Source: Rhodanobacteraceae bacterium (GTDB lineage Bacteria; Pseudomonadota; Gammaproteobacteria; Xanthomonadales; SZUA-5). Taken from it: DNA of 64,000 bases. The DNA lies in the NCBI GenBank assembly GCA_016717705.1, contig JADKFD010000099.1, positions 1-64,000 of the forward strand, read 5' to 3'. The notes below the pieces were generated by a model that was not told where the DNA came from, made no database searches, and saw nothing but the letters and a program-made list of their open reading frames with translations. Position numbers and translations under genes: made by a program. Positions 53,249 to 62,523 of the stretch are shown here, one piece after another (the first letter of the stretch is position 1; each line of letters opens with the position of its first letter).

Positions 53249-54490
53249 TCAGCCAACTGACAATTGCTGCTGTTGCGGCTTTATCGCAACAGCGGGGCTA
53301 TCCAGCGCCTTCAACTTGCGCCCGGCGACTTTCTCGCTGATTTCGATGAACTCTTTGGTGCTGACCTTGCGTTCGCGCATCAGCTTGCGGGTGACATCAT
53401 CGAAGTCCTTCCTGCCGTCGGTGGCTTTCCGGATCTCCTCGTCGACCGCCACCAGCAGCAGCACGGCGCGCGCGGTGGTTTCTGCGCTGGAGCGTTCGGC
53501 GCGCAGCGATTTGACCTTCTTGCCCCAGCCGGCCAGCCAGTCCAGCGTGTGCTGGTAGCGGGCGTCGGTCATGCCGCCGGTCCGATGCAGCAACTCCACC
53601 GCGTAGTACTCGGCCAGTCCCTCGGCGAGCCAGTCGTCGTCGTCGTTCTGCCCGCGGATGCGGGTGATCACGTGGGTCAGTTCGTGCAGCAGTGTGCTGG
53701 TGGCGTTCTCGCTGATCATCGGGCGATCAAGGTGCAGGTACAGCGAGCGCGGTGCCGACAGGCCACCGCGCCACATCGGATCGGGCGCCGACACGATCAG
53801 GATCTTCGGCGGCAGCGCACCGTAGGCGTCCTTCATTGCCGGCAGCGTGAAGTTCAGGAATGCCAGCATGTCCATCCGGCGCATGCCCTCGTCCTTGGGC
53901 GCCGCCAGCGAGATCTCGGTGCCGGCGATGATTTCGCGGCGCGTGCCGACGTCACCCACCAGCATCCAGCCGACCGGACGATCGAATCCGCGATCGGGGT
54001 CGTCGACGATGAAGGTGGTGCCGTCGGCCTCGGTCAGGTACGGCGTATCCAGGTGCCAGGACCTGGGGATGTCGAGGATCAGCCGCGCTCGCGACTGCGC
54101 GCCCTTGAGCGTGCGCACGATCGCCCGCGGGAACACGCGATCGCCACGGAACAATGCCCAATCTCCCGGAAAATAGCTGCGATACGACCCGTTGGCCCGG
54201 GTCTCCTCGATGCGCACGCGCCAGCGCAGGCTGCCGCCCTTCGCCGGTGGCGTCCACAGCGTGCGCTTGCCCTTGTGTTTGAGCTCGCCGTCGGCACGCA
54301 CCTCCGAATAGGCCGCGGGAAACTCGAAATCGAGCGTGCGCAGCTGGTCGCGTCCCTGGCCCAGTTCCAGTGTACCCAGTGCGGTCCTGGTCTTCGGGTC
54401 GAAGCTGAGGCGCCAGGTCAGGTCGTAGTGCGCGGCATGCGCCGCAAGCGACCACAGGAGCGTGGCGACGGTGATGAGGAATCGCGACAT
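53249..54490 (-). CDS. Exported gluzincin-type metallopeptidase
   Basis: 413 residues. Signal peptide MSRFLITVATLLWSLAAHAA, then an M1-like N-terminal beta domain (YDLTWRLSFDPKTRTALGTL). The zinc site is LLHELTHVITRIRGQND (H269) with the third ligand in WLAEGLAEYYAVELL, 18-20 residues later, as in HExxH-(18)-E gluzincins. Overall it resembles distant M1/M61-like peptidases; substrate unknown. ATG 54490 starts the signal peptide. Divergent from an ECF sigma gene about 140 bases away. A short CAACTGACAATTG-type repeat lies at the stop. Confidence 0.82.
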   Translation of the reverse strand: MSRFLITVATLLWSLAAHAAHYDLTWRLSFDPKTRTALGTLELGQGRDQLRTLDFEFPAAYSEVRADGELKHKGKRTLWTPPAKGGSLRWRVRIEETRANGSYRSYFPGDWALFRGDRVFPRAIVRTLKGAQSRARLILDIPRSWHLDTPYLTEADGTTFIVDDPDRGFDRPVGWMLVGDVGTRREIIAGTEISLAAPKDEGMRRMDMLAFLNFTLPAMKDAYGALPPKILIVSAPDPMWRGGLSAPRSLYLHLDRPMISENATSTLLHELTHVITRIRGQNDDDDWLAEGLAEYYAVELLHRTGGMTDARYQHTLDWLAGWGKKVKSLRAERSSAETTARAVLLLVAVDEEIRKATDGRKDFDDVTRKLMRERKVSTKEFIEISEKVAGRKLKALDSPAVAIKPQQQQLSVG

Positions 54491-54627
54491 GAGTGGAGTG
54501 GAGGTCAGGGCGCAGGGGACTGACAATTGTGCCAGCAACGCGGCGAATCCAGCGAAACTGAGTGTCTGCAGACAAACCCGCCCGCCTCGGCTAGGTTGGC
54601 GGCCCCACGCCGTGCCCAGCGATAGCC

Positions 54628-55191
54628 GTGTTCTTCCGCCGCAAAGTCCCGCATGAAGCCGAGTTCGCGCGTTTGATCGCGCGCTGGAGCGGCTATGTGC
54701 GCAAGACCTTGTACACGCTGGATCCGCGTCGCAGCGAGTCGGACCTGGAGGAAATCGAACAGGAAATCCGGCTGCGGCTGTGGCAAGTGCTCAGCCGTGA
54801 GAGGACTTGGGACAAGCCTGCGTCCTTTATTCGCAGCGTGGTGTTGAGTGTGGCAATCGACGCGGCACGTCGGCGGCAGGTTCGCGGCGGCTCGTCCGAG
54901 CATGTTGGACTGGAGCATCTGGAGCCCTGGTCGAGCGGCGAGGCGATCGATCCGACCGGCGCCATCGAGGATCGGACGCAGCTGCTGGCGGTGCTGGAAA
55001 CGCTGCAGCGCGACGATCCGGAGAAAGCCGAAGCATTGGGCTTGTACCTGCAGGGTTTCACGACGATGGAGATCGGGAACCTGCTGGGCTGGACCGAAGC
55101 CAAGGCACGCAACATCGTATATCGCAGCCTGGATGCATTGCGCACCCAGGCCACTGGAACAAAGGCAGACGATCGTGAACCCGGTACTTGA
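54628..55191 (+). CDS. ECF-type sigma factor
   Basis: 187 residues. Region 2: ARLIARWSGYVRKTLYTLDP, LEEIEQEIRLRLWQVL and PASFIRSVVLSVAIDAARRR. Region 4: LQRDDPEKAEALGLYLQGFT and TMEIGNLLGWTEAKARNIVY. GTG start at 54628. The following gene overlaps by 17 bases and looks like its membrane anti-sigma factor. Confidence 0.87.
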   Translation: MFFRRKVPHEAEFARLIARWSGYVRKTLYTLDPRRSESDLEEIEQEIRLRLWQVLSRERTWDKPASFIRSVVLSVAIDAARRRQVRGGSSEHVGLEHLEPWSSGEAIDPTGAIEDRTQLLAVLETLQRDDPEKAEALGLYLQGFTTMEIGNLLGWTEAKARNIVYRSLDALRTQATGTKADDREPGT

Positions 55192-55588
55192 TCCGACCAC
55201 CGCAGCGCTGACCGACCTCGCCAAGGGCACGCTGGCGCCTGACGCCCGGCGTGATCTGGTGCAGCGTGCGCTGCGCGATCCGCAATTGGCGGCGGAACTC
55301 AAGCTCGCGCTGCGTCTGGCCGATGCTGGCGCCGAGATGGCGCGCGATTGGGTCGCAGTCGCCGCGCGTCCGGCGGGTTCCCCGCGCACCGAGTGGTGGC
55401 GTCCGCTGGCCGGCGTGAGCGCCAGTCTGGCGATCATTGCCGCGGTGCTGGCGATGCCGCGCCTGCCGAGCCACGACGAGTCCGCGTCGATGCAGGTCGT
55501 TGCGGTCAGCCAGCCGCAGCCGGATCGGATCGGCAGCATGTCCTTCGAAGCGCCCGAGTTGTTCGGCGGCAGTTTCGAGGCGGATTGA
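55175..55588 (+). CDS. Putative membrane anti-sigma factor
   Basis: 137 residues from GTG 55175 (AAAGG upstream), overlapping the sigma gene. The N-terminal cytoplasmic part (LTDLAKGTLAPDARRDLVQR, LRDPQLAAELKLALRLADAG) is followed by one transmembrane helix (about 77-95, LAGVSASLAIIAAVLAMP) and a short periplasmic tail. There is no family signature such as a zinc motif; the call rests on layout, coupling and topology. Confidence 0.65.
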   Translation: MNPVLDPTTAALTDLAKGTLAPDARRDLVQRALRDPQLAAELKLALRLADAGAEMARDWVAVAARPAGSPRTEWWRPLAGVSASLAIIAAVLAMPRLPSHDESASMQVVAVSQPQPDRIGSMSFEAPELFGGSFEAD

Positions 55589-55599
55589 CCTTGCGGAGC

Positions 55600-55637
55600 C
55601 GCAGGTCACGTTGGCCGCAAGGCGGCCTGCGTGACGC
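55600..55637. repeat. Family B fragment
   Basis: GCAGGTCACGTTGGCCGC facing GCGGCCTGCGTGAC: one half of the family B palindrome. Confidence 0.6.
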
Positions 55638-55675
55638 GCCCCATGGTCATGCATATGTAGCTGAACAACGGTGGG

Positions 55676-56923
55676 CTACATCAACGCCGCAGTCGCGCAG
55701 ACCGCAATCAACACCGCCAGGTGCCCCGGCCAAAGTCGATTGAAATAGGCGCTGCCGGCACGCCGGGCCAGCACCATCTTGGTCACCATGTTGGTCGCGA
55801 AACCAAGCACCAGCGCCCAGCGTGCGTCGTCGACACTGATCGTCGCGGAAGCCACCAGTTGCCCCATCGAGAGCGTCACCGCGTGCACGTCGGCAAGCCC
55901 GGCGCTGGCGGCGACGATCCAGATGCCGTGCGCCCCGAGCCAAGTCTTCAGTCCGGCGGAGATCAGCAGCACCGCGGCCAGCAGTCCGGCGAACACCAGT
56001 GCCTCGATCGGATCGAAGGGGCGGCCGCCGGAAGCCTCGGGATCGACGCTGCTGACGCGCGCCCGGCGCGCCAGCCACAGGGTTGCGATCGCCGCAACCG
56101 CGGTTCCGGCCAGCAACATCGGCCAGACGGTTCGCAGCAAGGCCAGCGAGGTACTCGCCAGCAGCACCGACATCAATAGCGTGGTGGTCACGCTGCCGGC
56201 CATCCCGGCCGCCGCAGCGGCATCGACGCGCGCCGGTTCCCGGGTAGCGCGCTGACCCATCGCGGCAATCGTCGCTGCACTCGACACGAAGCCACCGACG
56301 AAACCGGCCAGCGGCAACCCGATGCGCGCGCCGAAAATGCGCAGTGCCACGTGGCCGGCGGCACTGATCGCCATGATCAGCACGACGATTGCCCACAGTT
56401 TGCGGATCTCGAGCACGCCCCAGGGGTCGATGGTGCCCGCCGGCAACAGGGGCAGCACGATCAGGGCCGACGCCAGCAACAGCAGGCCGTCATGAATTTC
56501 CTGCGGTGTCAGCAGAATCTGGGCAAATCGGTGCAGATTGGACTTGCCGGCGAGCAGGATGGCCACCGCCACGCCCAGCGCCGCCGCCAGACCCGGTTCG
56601 CTCAGCGACAGCGCCCCGAGCAGATAGGTCAGCAGCAGCGCGATCTCGGTGGTGAGACCGGGATCCTCGGAGCTCGCGCGCACGTAGGACATCAAGGCCG
56701 CAAGGCCGACAAATGCACCCGCGAGCAACATCACCGGCAGGCCCAGATGCATGCCCAGCGCGCCCATCAGCGCCACCAGCGTAAAACTGCGCACGCCGGC
56801 TGCACTGCGATCCGGTCCGTCGCCCTTGCGCCGTTCGCGTTCGATACCGACCAGCAGCCCGAGGCCCAGAGCCACGATGAAACCGAACAGCACATCCATT
56901 GTCGGCAGGGATTCCATCGGCAT
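55676..56923 (-). CDS. MgtC/SapB-DUF4010 family membrane protein
   Basis: 415 residues, about twelve transmembrane helices. The N-terminal MgtC-type domain has FIVALGLGLLVGIERERRKG and RSFTLVALMGALGMHLGLPV; the rest is DUF4010 (AIVVLIMAISAAGHVALRIF, GFVGGFVSSAATIAAMGQRA, TNMVTKMVLARRAGS). Function of the fused family is unknown; MgtC domains are linked to magnesium or virulence adaptation elsewhere. ATG 56923, with 56917 and 56899 as alternatives. Divergent from the epimerase-DoxX gene. Confidence 0.88.
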   Translation of the reverse strand: MPMESLPTMDVLFGFIVALGLGLLVGIERERRKGDGPDRSAAGVRSFTLVALMGALGMHLGLPVMLLAGAFVGLAALMSYVRASSEDPGLTTEIALLLTYLLGALSLSEPGLAAALGVAVAILLAGKSNLHRFAQILLTPQEIHDGLLLLASALIVLPLLPAGTIDPWGVLEIRKLWAIVVLIMAISAAGHVALRIFGARIGLPLAGFVGGFVSSAATIAAMGQRATREPARVDAAAAAGMAGSVTTTLLMSVLLASTSLALLRTVWPMLLAGTAVAAIATLWLARRARVSSVDPEASGGRPFDPIEALVFAGLLAAVLLISAGLKTWLGAHGIWIVAASAGLADVHAVTLSMGQLVASATISVDDARWALVLGFATNMVTKMVLARRAGSAYFNRLWPGHLAVLIAVCATAALM

Positions 56924-56974
56924 AGAGTCGCGCGCGGCGCGGCAGTGTTCAAGTCCGATCGGAGCAAAGCAGCG

Positions 56975-58276
56975 ATGAGAGTATTGGTCACCGGCGCGCT
57001 CGGGTTCATCGGACGGCAGATCGTCGCCAGATTGCTCGTGCACGGCCATGAGGTGGTCGCCGCGGTGCGCCCGCAGCGGCGCGGCGAATTGCCCGATGCG
57101 GTGGTGGCGGTCGACTGCGATCTGGCGCGCGACCTCGATCCGGCGATCTGGCTGCCGCGGCTGAGTGGCGTCGATGCCATTGTCAACGCCGCCGGCCTGC
57201 TCAAGGGCGACGGCGCCCTGCTCGATGCGGTGCATCGGCAGGCACCGCTGGCGCTCGCACGCGCGGCAGCGGAACTGGGCATCACCCGATTCGTGCAGAT
57301 TTCCGCGCTCGGCGAACCGCGCGACGGCGCCTTCATCGCCAGCAAGCATGCCGGCGACCAAGCGCTGCTCGCGGCGGGTCTTGCGCTGACCGTGCTGCGG
57401 CCCTCACTGGTGTACGCCTTTGCCGGCAGCTACGGCGGCAGTTCGTTGCTGCGCGCGCTGGCGGCGGCGCCGTGGCTGATTCCGGTGCCGGGTTGGGGAC
57501 GGCAACTGGTGCAGCCGCTGCACGTGCAGGATCTGGCCGACATCGTGGTCGCGGCGCTGGCATGGCCGGCCGTGGAGGACTCGACGGCCGATCGGATCTT
57601 CACCGTGGTCGGCCCGGAACTGATGCCGATCAGCCAGTTTCTGCGCGCGCTGCGCCGCTGGTTGCGCTTGCCGGATGCGCCGCTGCTGCCGCTGCCGATC
57701 TGGCTGCTGCGGATCGCCGGCGCACTCGGCGAGCGCCTGGGCGATGGCCCGCTGGGTTCGACGCTGGTACGCATGGTCGCGCGCGGCAATGCCGGTACGC
57801 TCGCCGATCACGCCCGCCTGCAGCAGTGCTTCGGCATCGCGCCGCAACCGTTCGCACAGTGGCAGGCGCGCGAACCCAGCCAGGTGCAGGACCGCTGGCA
57901 CGCGCGTCTGTATCCGCTGGCACCGCTGTTGCGCGTGGGCCTGGGACTGACCTGCCTGCTGTCGGCGATGGCCGGCTTTGCGCAAACACCGGCGCAGATC
58001 AGCGTGCTGGCCGCGCCGCTGCAGTGGCCTGAATGGCTGGCCTGGCTGCTCGGCTACGGCGGCAGCGCGGCCGATGCCGTGCTCGGCGCCATGCTGCTCG
58101 GCAACTGGCGGCCGCGGCTGGCCGCCGACCTGTTGCTCGTGCTGGTGCTCGGCTACACGCTGGCGTTGGGCATCGGCATGCCCGGATTGTGGTTCGATCC
58201 CTGGGGCGCACTGGCCAAGAACCTGAGCATCCTGCCGGCGATCCTGATCTGGCGCGTGCTCAGCGACCGCCGATGA
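56975..58276 (+). CDS. NAD(P)-binding SDR/NmrA-type epimerase fused to a DoxX-like membrane domain
   Basis: 433 residues. The N-terminal Rossmann domain has nucleotide motif VTGALGFIGRQIVARLLVHG, then VDAIVNAAGLLKG, RFVQISALGEPRDGAFIASK and HVQDLADIVVAALAW. The active-site pattern is of the atypical (complex I NDUFA9-like) SDR group. About 110 C-terminal residues form four helices (LLRVGLGLTCLLSAMAGFAQ, WLAWLLGYGGSAADAVLGAM, LVLGYTLALGIGMPGLWFDP), a DoxX-like membrane anchor. The stop overlaps the ATG of a DUF2269 protein, suggesting a joint function at the membrane. Substrate unknown. Confidence 0.87.
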   Translation: MRVLVTGALGFIGRQIVARLLVHGHEVVAAVRPQRRGELPDAVVAVDCDLARDLDPAIWLPRLSGVDAIVNAAGLLKGDGALLDAVHRQAPLALARAAAELGITRFVQISALGEPRDGAFIASKHAGDQALLAAGLALTVLRPSLVYAFAGSYGGSSLLRALAAAPWLIPVPGWGRQLVQPLHVQDLADIVVAALAWPAVEDSTADRIFTVVGPELMPISQFLRALRRWLRLPDAPLLPLPIWLLRIAGALGERLGDGPLGSTLVRMVARGNAGTLADHARLQQCFGIAPQPFAQWQAREPSQVQDRWHARLYPLAPLLRVGLGLTCLLSAMAGFAQTPAQISVLAAPLQWPEWLAWLLGYGGSAADAVLGAMLLGNWRPRLAADLLLVLVLGYTLALGIGMPGLWFDPWGALAKNLSILPAILIWRVLSDRR

Positions 58277-58740
58277 GCAGCTATCTGGTCCTGAAATGGC
58301 TGCACATCCTGTCGTCGACGATCCTGTTCGGCACCGGCCTGGGCATCGCCTTCTTTCAGTGGATGAGCTGGCGCAGCGGCGAGATCGCGGTGATCGCACG
58401 CATCACCCGGCTGACCGTGCTGGCCGATTTCGTGTTCACCACGCCCGCCGTGCTGATCCAGTTGCTGAGCGGATTCGCGCTGCTGCACACGCTGTCGCTG
58501 CCGTGGACCACGCCGTGGGTGCTGGCCGCACTGGCGCTGTACGCACTGACCGGCGCCTGCTGGCTGCCGGTGGTCTTCATCCAGATGCGCCTGGCGCGCA
58601 TGGCAGCAGCGGCGCAAGCCAGCGGCCACCCTCTGCCCGCCGAGTTTGCCCGGCAGATGCGCATCTGGTTCATCCTCGGCTGGCCGGCCTTCCTGGCGGT
58701 GCTGGCGATCTTCTGGCTGATGGTGCGAAAGGGTTGGTGA
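58273..58740 (+). CDS. DUF2269 family integral membrane protein
   Basis: 155 residues with four transmembrane helices: YLVLKWLHILSSTILFGTGL, LTVLADFVFTTPAVLIQLLS, VLAALALYALTGACWLPVVF and FILGWPAFLAVLAIFWLMVR. Family matches DUF2269; function unknown. It overlaps the epimerase-DoxX gene by four bases (ATGA), so it is translated from the same message. Confidence 0.88.
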   Translation: MSSYLVLKWLHILSSTILFGTGLGIAFFQWMSWRSGEIAVIARITRLTVLADFVFTTPAVLIQLLSGFALLHTLSLPWTTPWVLAALALYALTGACWLPVVFIQMRLARMAAAAQASGHPLPAEFARQMRIWFILGWPAFLAVLAIFWLMVRKGW

Positions 58741-58974
58741 GTAGTGAAAAGTGAGTAGTGAGGGTGAGAGGCGGTAGAACCCGGTGACGCGGGGTTCAGT
58801 CGGAGATGGGAGCGCGCGGCGCGACCAACGCACGGATGGAACTGAATGCCGCCGAACGGCACCGGGTTTCTCACTACCACTTCTCACCACCACCTGCTCC
58901 TCCCCATTCCACGCGCCTTCAAGCGCGCTCCGCTATGCTCCGCGCCCAGTCTGTATTTGAAGGGTGATTCGATC
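58741..58974. other. Intergenic with GTGAGTAGTGAG simple repeats
   Basis: GTGAGTAGTGAAAAGTGAGT at 58738 and its counterpart TCTCACTACCACTTCTCACC at about 58870 face each other. A related CTCACTACTCACC lies upstream of the MocR-type gene at about 36545. No gene seen. Confidence 0.5.
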
Positions 58975-59863
58975 ATGAGCGTTCGTGACTGGTGGCTGGC
59001 GACAGCGATGGCCGGCTTGTTCTGCACCGGCGCATTCGCCGACACGCCGCAGGCCCAACCCACGCCGGAGCCGCAGGTCCAGGCCGCGCAAGCTACGCCG
59101 GCCCAGCCGACCGAGGCGCACAGCATGCCCAGTTGGGTACCCGGACCAGTGATGGTCCAGGCGCAGGCCCCGGAGCCCGGCCGCGTTGCGGCGCGTGAGC
59201 TGGGTCTCGCCTTCACCTTGCCCGAATCCTGGCGCGCGGACGACGTCACCTGGCGCGAACTCGACGCGACCGAAGCCAAGACCATCAATCCGACCGCCGA
59301 AGCCGCGATGGTGGTCGAGTTGGCCGGCAAGAACGGCGAGAGCCAGCGCCTGCTGACGCTCTATCGCCTGCCGCTGGAAGATTGGCGGGCCGCCGACCGT
59401 ACCGGCAAGGCCGGTCCGGGACGGATCACCTTCACCATGGCCGAGAAGGGTTACGTGGTGGTGCGCCCGCCCGAGGCTACGGCGCCCGGACGCTACGCGA
59501 CGCTGCGCAATGCGTTGGAAGATGCGATCGGAACGCTCGCCCTCTACGACGCCTACAGCGAAGAGCGTTTCTTGCGTCCGCAGATCGGCACCGATTTTGC
59601 CGGCACGCTGATCGATGGCTCGGCGATCGCCCTGCATATGGAGAACGGCGGCAAGCTGACCCTGACCTTCGGCAAGGACCAGCGCGTGATCAAGGGCCCG
59701 CTGGCTGCAGCGCGACTCGCAGATCGTCGGCCAGTTGCTGGATCTCGGCGACAAGGTGCACCCGGCGCTGCTGTTCCATTACGACGGCAAGGGTCTGATT
59801 GCGGTCAAATGGGATGAGTCGCTGTTCGGCAACATCGGCGTGCGCCTGGACAAGCCGCAATGA
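58975..59863 (+). CDS. Exported protein of unknown function, one apparent frameshift near 59705
   Basis: The signal peptide MSVRDWWLATAMAGLFCTGA is followed by a Gln/Pro/Ala-rich stretch. A domain follows with GLAFTLPESWRADDVTWREL, GESQRLLTLYRLPLEDWRAA and DFAGTLIDGSAIALHMENGG. After about 59705 the matching sequence continues in another frame (SQIVGQLLDLGDKVHPALLF, GLIAVKWDESLFGNIGVRLD), ending at TGA 59861-59863. One inserted or lost base would restore about 295 residues. No family recognised. It ends 13 bases before the GT39-like gene, so the two may be cotranscribed. Confidence 0.65.
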
Positions 59864-59876
59864 TCCGGGTCTCGAA

Positions 59877-61584
59877 ATGAGCCTGAGCGATCGCCAGCAG
59901 CGCCAGTTCTGGCTGCTGCTGGCTTTCGCCCTGTTGCTGATCGGTGCCGGCATCGGTCTGCGCGACCCGTGGCCGGCCGATGAGCCGCGTTTCACGCTGG
60001 TCGCCAAGCAGATGGTCGACAGCGGCCAGTGGTTGTTCCCGCATCGCGGCAACGAGTTGTATTCGGACAAGCCGCCGATGTTCATGTGGATGCAGGCGGT
60101 CGGTCATGCGCTGACCGGCTCCTGGCGCATCGCCTTCCTGCTGCCCTCGCTGCTGTCGGGACTGCTGACGCTGACCCTGGTGTTCGATCTGGCGCGCCGC
60201 CTGCACGGGCGCAAGGTCGCCTGGATCGCCGCGGCGACGCTGCTGTTCACGCTGCACTTCACTTTCCAGACGCGCGCGGCGCAGATCGACGGCACCCTGC
60301 TCGGCATCATGACGCTGGCCTGTTATGGCTTGCTGCGCCATTTGCTGCTGGGCCCGAACTGGCGCTGGCTGTGGATCGGCTGTTTCGCCGCGGGCATTGG
60401 TACCATCACCAAGGGCGTGGCTTTCCTCGCCTTGTTGCTGATTCCGCTGGCCCTGCTGGGCCGGCGCCTGGGTTGGCAGGGGCTTGCCGCCGCGCCGGCC
60501 GTTCGCGCCCGGGCGCAGCGCGCTGGCGGCCCTCGCCTTCGTCGGCGCCGTGGCCCTGTGGCTGGTACCGATGCTGCTGACGGTGTGGCTGAAGGACGAC
60601 CCCGAATACCGCGCCTACGCCAGCGACATCCTGTTCGGGCAGACCGCGTCGCGCTATCTGCAGCCGACCCACCATCTGAAGCCGCCCTGGTATTACCTCG
60701 GCGTGATCGCCTCGCTGTGGCTGCCGACTTCCTTCGCCCTGATCTGGGCGATTCCGCACTGGTGGCGCGGCTGGCGCCGCGGCCAGCGGCCGGCACGCGT
60801 GTACCTGCCGCTGCTGTACGTGGTGGTGATCGTGTTCTTCTTTTCGCTGTCCGGCGGCAAGCGCGACGTCTACATCCTGCCGGCGCTGCCGATGTTCGTG
60901 CTGGCGCTGGCGCCGCTGCTGCCGGGTCTGCTGCGCAAGCGCTCGGTGCAGCTGACGCTGTTCGCGCTGGCGCTGACCCTGGCTGCGCTGCTGACGATCG
61001 GCTCGCTGTACGCGATGTTCGGCGAGCCGGCCTTCGCCGAGAAGCTGCGCAGCATGCGTGGCCTGGATCCCTGGCACATGACGCTGACCATGGGCGTGCT
61101 CGGCCTGCTCGCCGCCATCGCACTACGCCCTCGCCGCGGCGCGCTGACGCTGGCCAGCACGCTGACCGGCATCTGGCTGCTCTACGGATTCTGGGTCTAC
61201 CCGCTGATCAACGACACGCGCTCGGCGCGCGGCGTGATGATGCAGGCCGGAGCACTGATCGGGCCGGACGCCGAACTCGGACTGCTCAGCTGGAAGGAGC
61301 AGAACCTGCTGATGGCTGATCGCCCGGCCAAGGTGTTCGGCTTCCTGACCCCGCGTGCGGAGCAGGAACTGGCCGCCGTCGCCTGGCTGCGCGCGGCACC
61401 GGACAAACGCTGGGTGATGGCGCAGAGCATGTCGCTGCAGGGGTGTTTCCTGATCGACAAGGCCACCGTGGTGGGCGAATCCAACCGCCGCCGCTGGTAC
61501 CTGGTCAACGCCGACGCCCTGCGCGAGCAGTGCCTGCCGCACCCGCCCGAGGCCTGGGAACGGCATAACGTGGCTTATCACTGA
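59877..61584 (+). CDS. GT39/ArnT-like membrane glycosyltransferase, one apparent frameshift near 60500
   Basis: Polytopic transferase of the PMT/ArnT family. First loop: LRDPWPADEPRFTLVAKQMV, then YSDKPPMFMWMQAVG, parallel to the acidic and KPP motifs of ArnT. Helical segments continue to about 60495 in one frame. From about 60510 the protein continues in a second frame with LVPMLLTVWLKDDPEYRAYA, HHLKPPWYYLGVIASLWLPT and VYILPALPMFVLALAPLLPG, ending HNVAYH. A single indel in the CGCCGCGCCGGCCG stretch would rejoin about 570 residues, so sequence error is likely. Related to but clearly different from the gene at 26865-28367. Confidence 0.82.
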
Positions 61585-61589
61585 AGAGC

Positions 61590-61673
<84 letters not shown>

Positions 61674-61694
61674 GCCACCACTTACCTTCACCCC

Positions 61695-62450
61695 ATGCAC
61701 CTCCACCTCGAAGGCCACGGCCCGCCGCTGGTCCTGATCCACGGCTGGGCCATGCATGGCGGCGTGTTTGCGCCGCTGTTGCGCGAACTGTCCGCGCATT
61801 TCGAGTGCCATGTGGTCGACCTGCCCGGCCACGGATTGAGTGAAGAGCGTGGCGGGCTGGATCTGGACCGCGGTGTGGATCGTCTGCTCGCGGTGCTGCC
61901 ACCGGCGCCCTGGCTGGGTTGGTCGCTGGGCGGGATGTTCGCGCTGGAAGCGGCGGTGCGCGCGCCCGATCGGGTGAGCGCACTGATCGAAATCGCGGCC
62001 TCGCCGCGCTTCGTCGTGGCGCCCGACTGGCCGCATGCGGTCGAGCACGCCGTGTTCGAACAATTCGGCGCCGATCTGTCCGCCGACTACCGCGCCACCA
62101 TCGAGCGCTTCATCGCGCTCGAAGTGCATGGCGACGCGCATGCGCGCGACGAGATCCGCTGGCTGCGCGAGCGCCTGGCCGAGCGGCCGCCCTCCGATCC
62201 ACGCATCCTGGTCGATGGCCTGGCAATTCTGGCGGACGGCGATCTGCGCAGCGAGTTGCCGCGATTGACGGTACCGAGCCTGTGGATCGCCGGACAGCGC
62301 GATCGTCTGGTGCCGTGGCAGGCGATGCGCGACGCTGCCGCGATGGCGCCCGGGGGCCAGTTCCAGCGGATCGATCGTGCCGGGCATGCGCCGTTTCTGA
62401 GTCATCCGGGCTGGTGGCGGCGGCGATCCGCGGCTGTGGGGGCGGGTTGA
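61695..62450 (+). CDS. bioH: Pimeloyl-[acyl-carrier protein] methyl ester esterase BioH
   Basis: 251-residue alpha/beta hydrolase that frees pimeloyl-ACP for biotin synthesis. Oxyanion-hole segment VLIHGWAMHGGVF, nucleophile GWSLGG (S77), the acid in AGQRDRLVPW (D203) and the base in RAGHAPFLSHP (H231). The spacing and the HGW and GWSLGG motifs fit BioH better than generic esterases. The ATG at 61695 lies just after a suspect poly-G tract, so the upstream context cannot be trusted. No other bio genes are in the window. Confidence 0.85.
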   Translation: MHLHLEGHGPPLVLIHGWAMHGGVFAPLLRELSAHFECHVVDLPGHGLSEERGGLDLDRGVDRLLAVLPPAPWLGWSLGGMFALEAAVRAPDRVSALIEIAASPRFVVAPDWPHAVEHAVFEQFGADLSADYRATIERFIALEVHGDAHARDEIRWLRERLAERPPSDPRILVDGLAILADGDLRSELPRLTVPSLWIAGQRDRLVPWQAMRDAAAMAPGGQFQRIDRAGHAPFLSHPGWWRRRSAAVGAG

Positions 62451-62460
62451 AGGCCGCGGT

Positions 62461-62523
62461 CGCTCCTGATCATGACCTGGGCTGCGTGACCGCCGCGCGG
62501 GACGTGCACGCCTCGCTCCTACG
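62461..62523. repeat. Family C-type variant after bioH
   Basis: TCGCTCCTGATCATGACC at the left and GCACGCCTCGCTCCTACG at the right. The final CTA is, on the minus strand, the TAG stop of xdhC. Confidence 0.55.
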
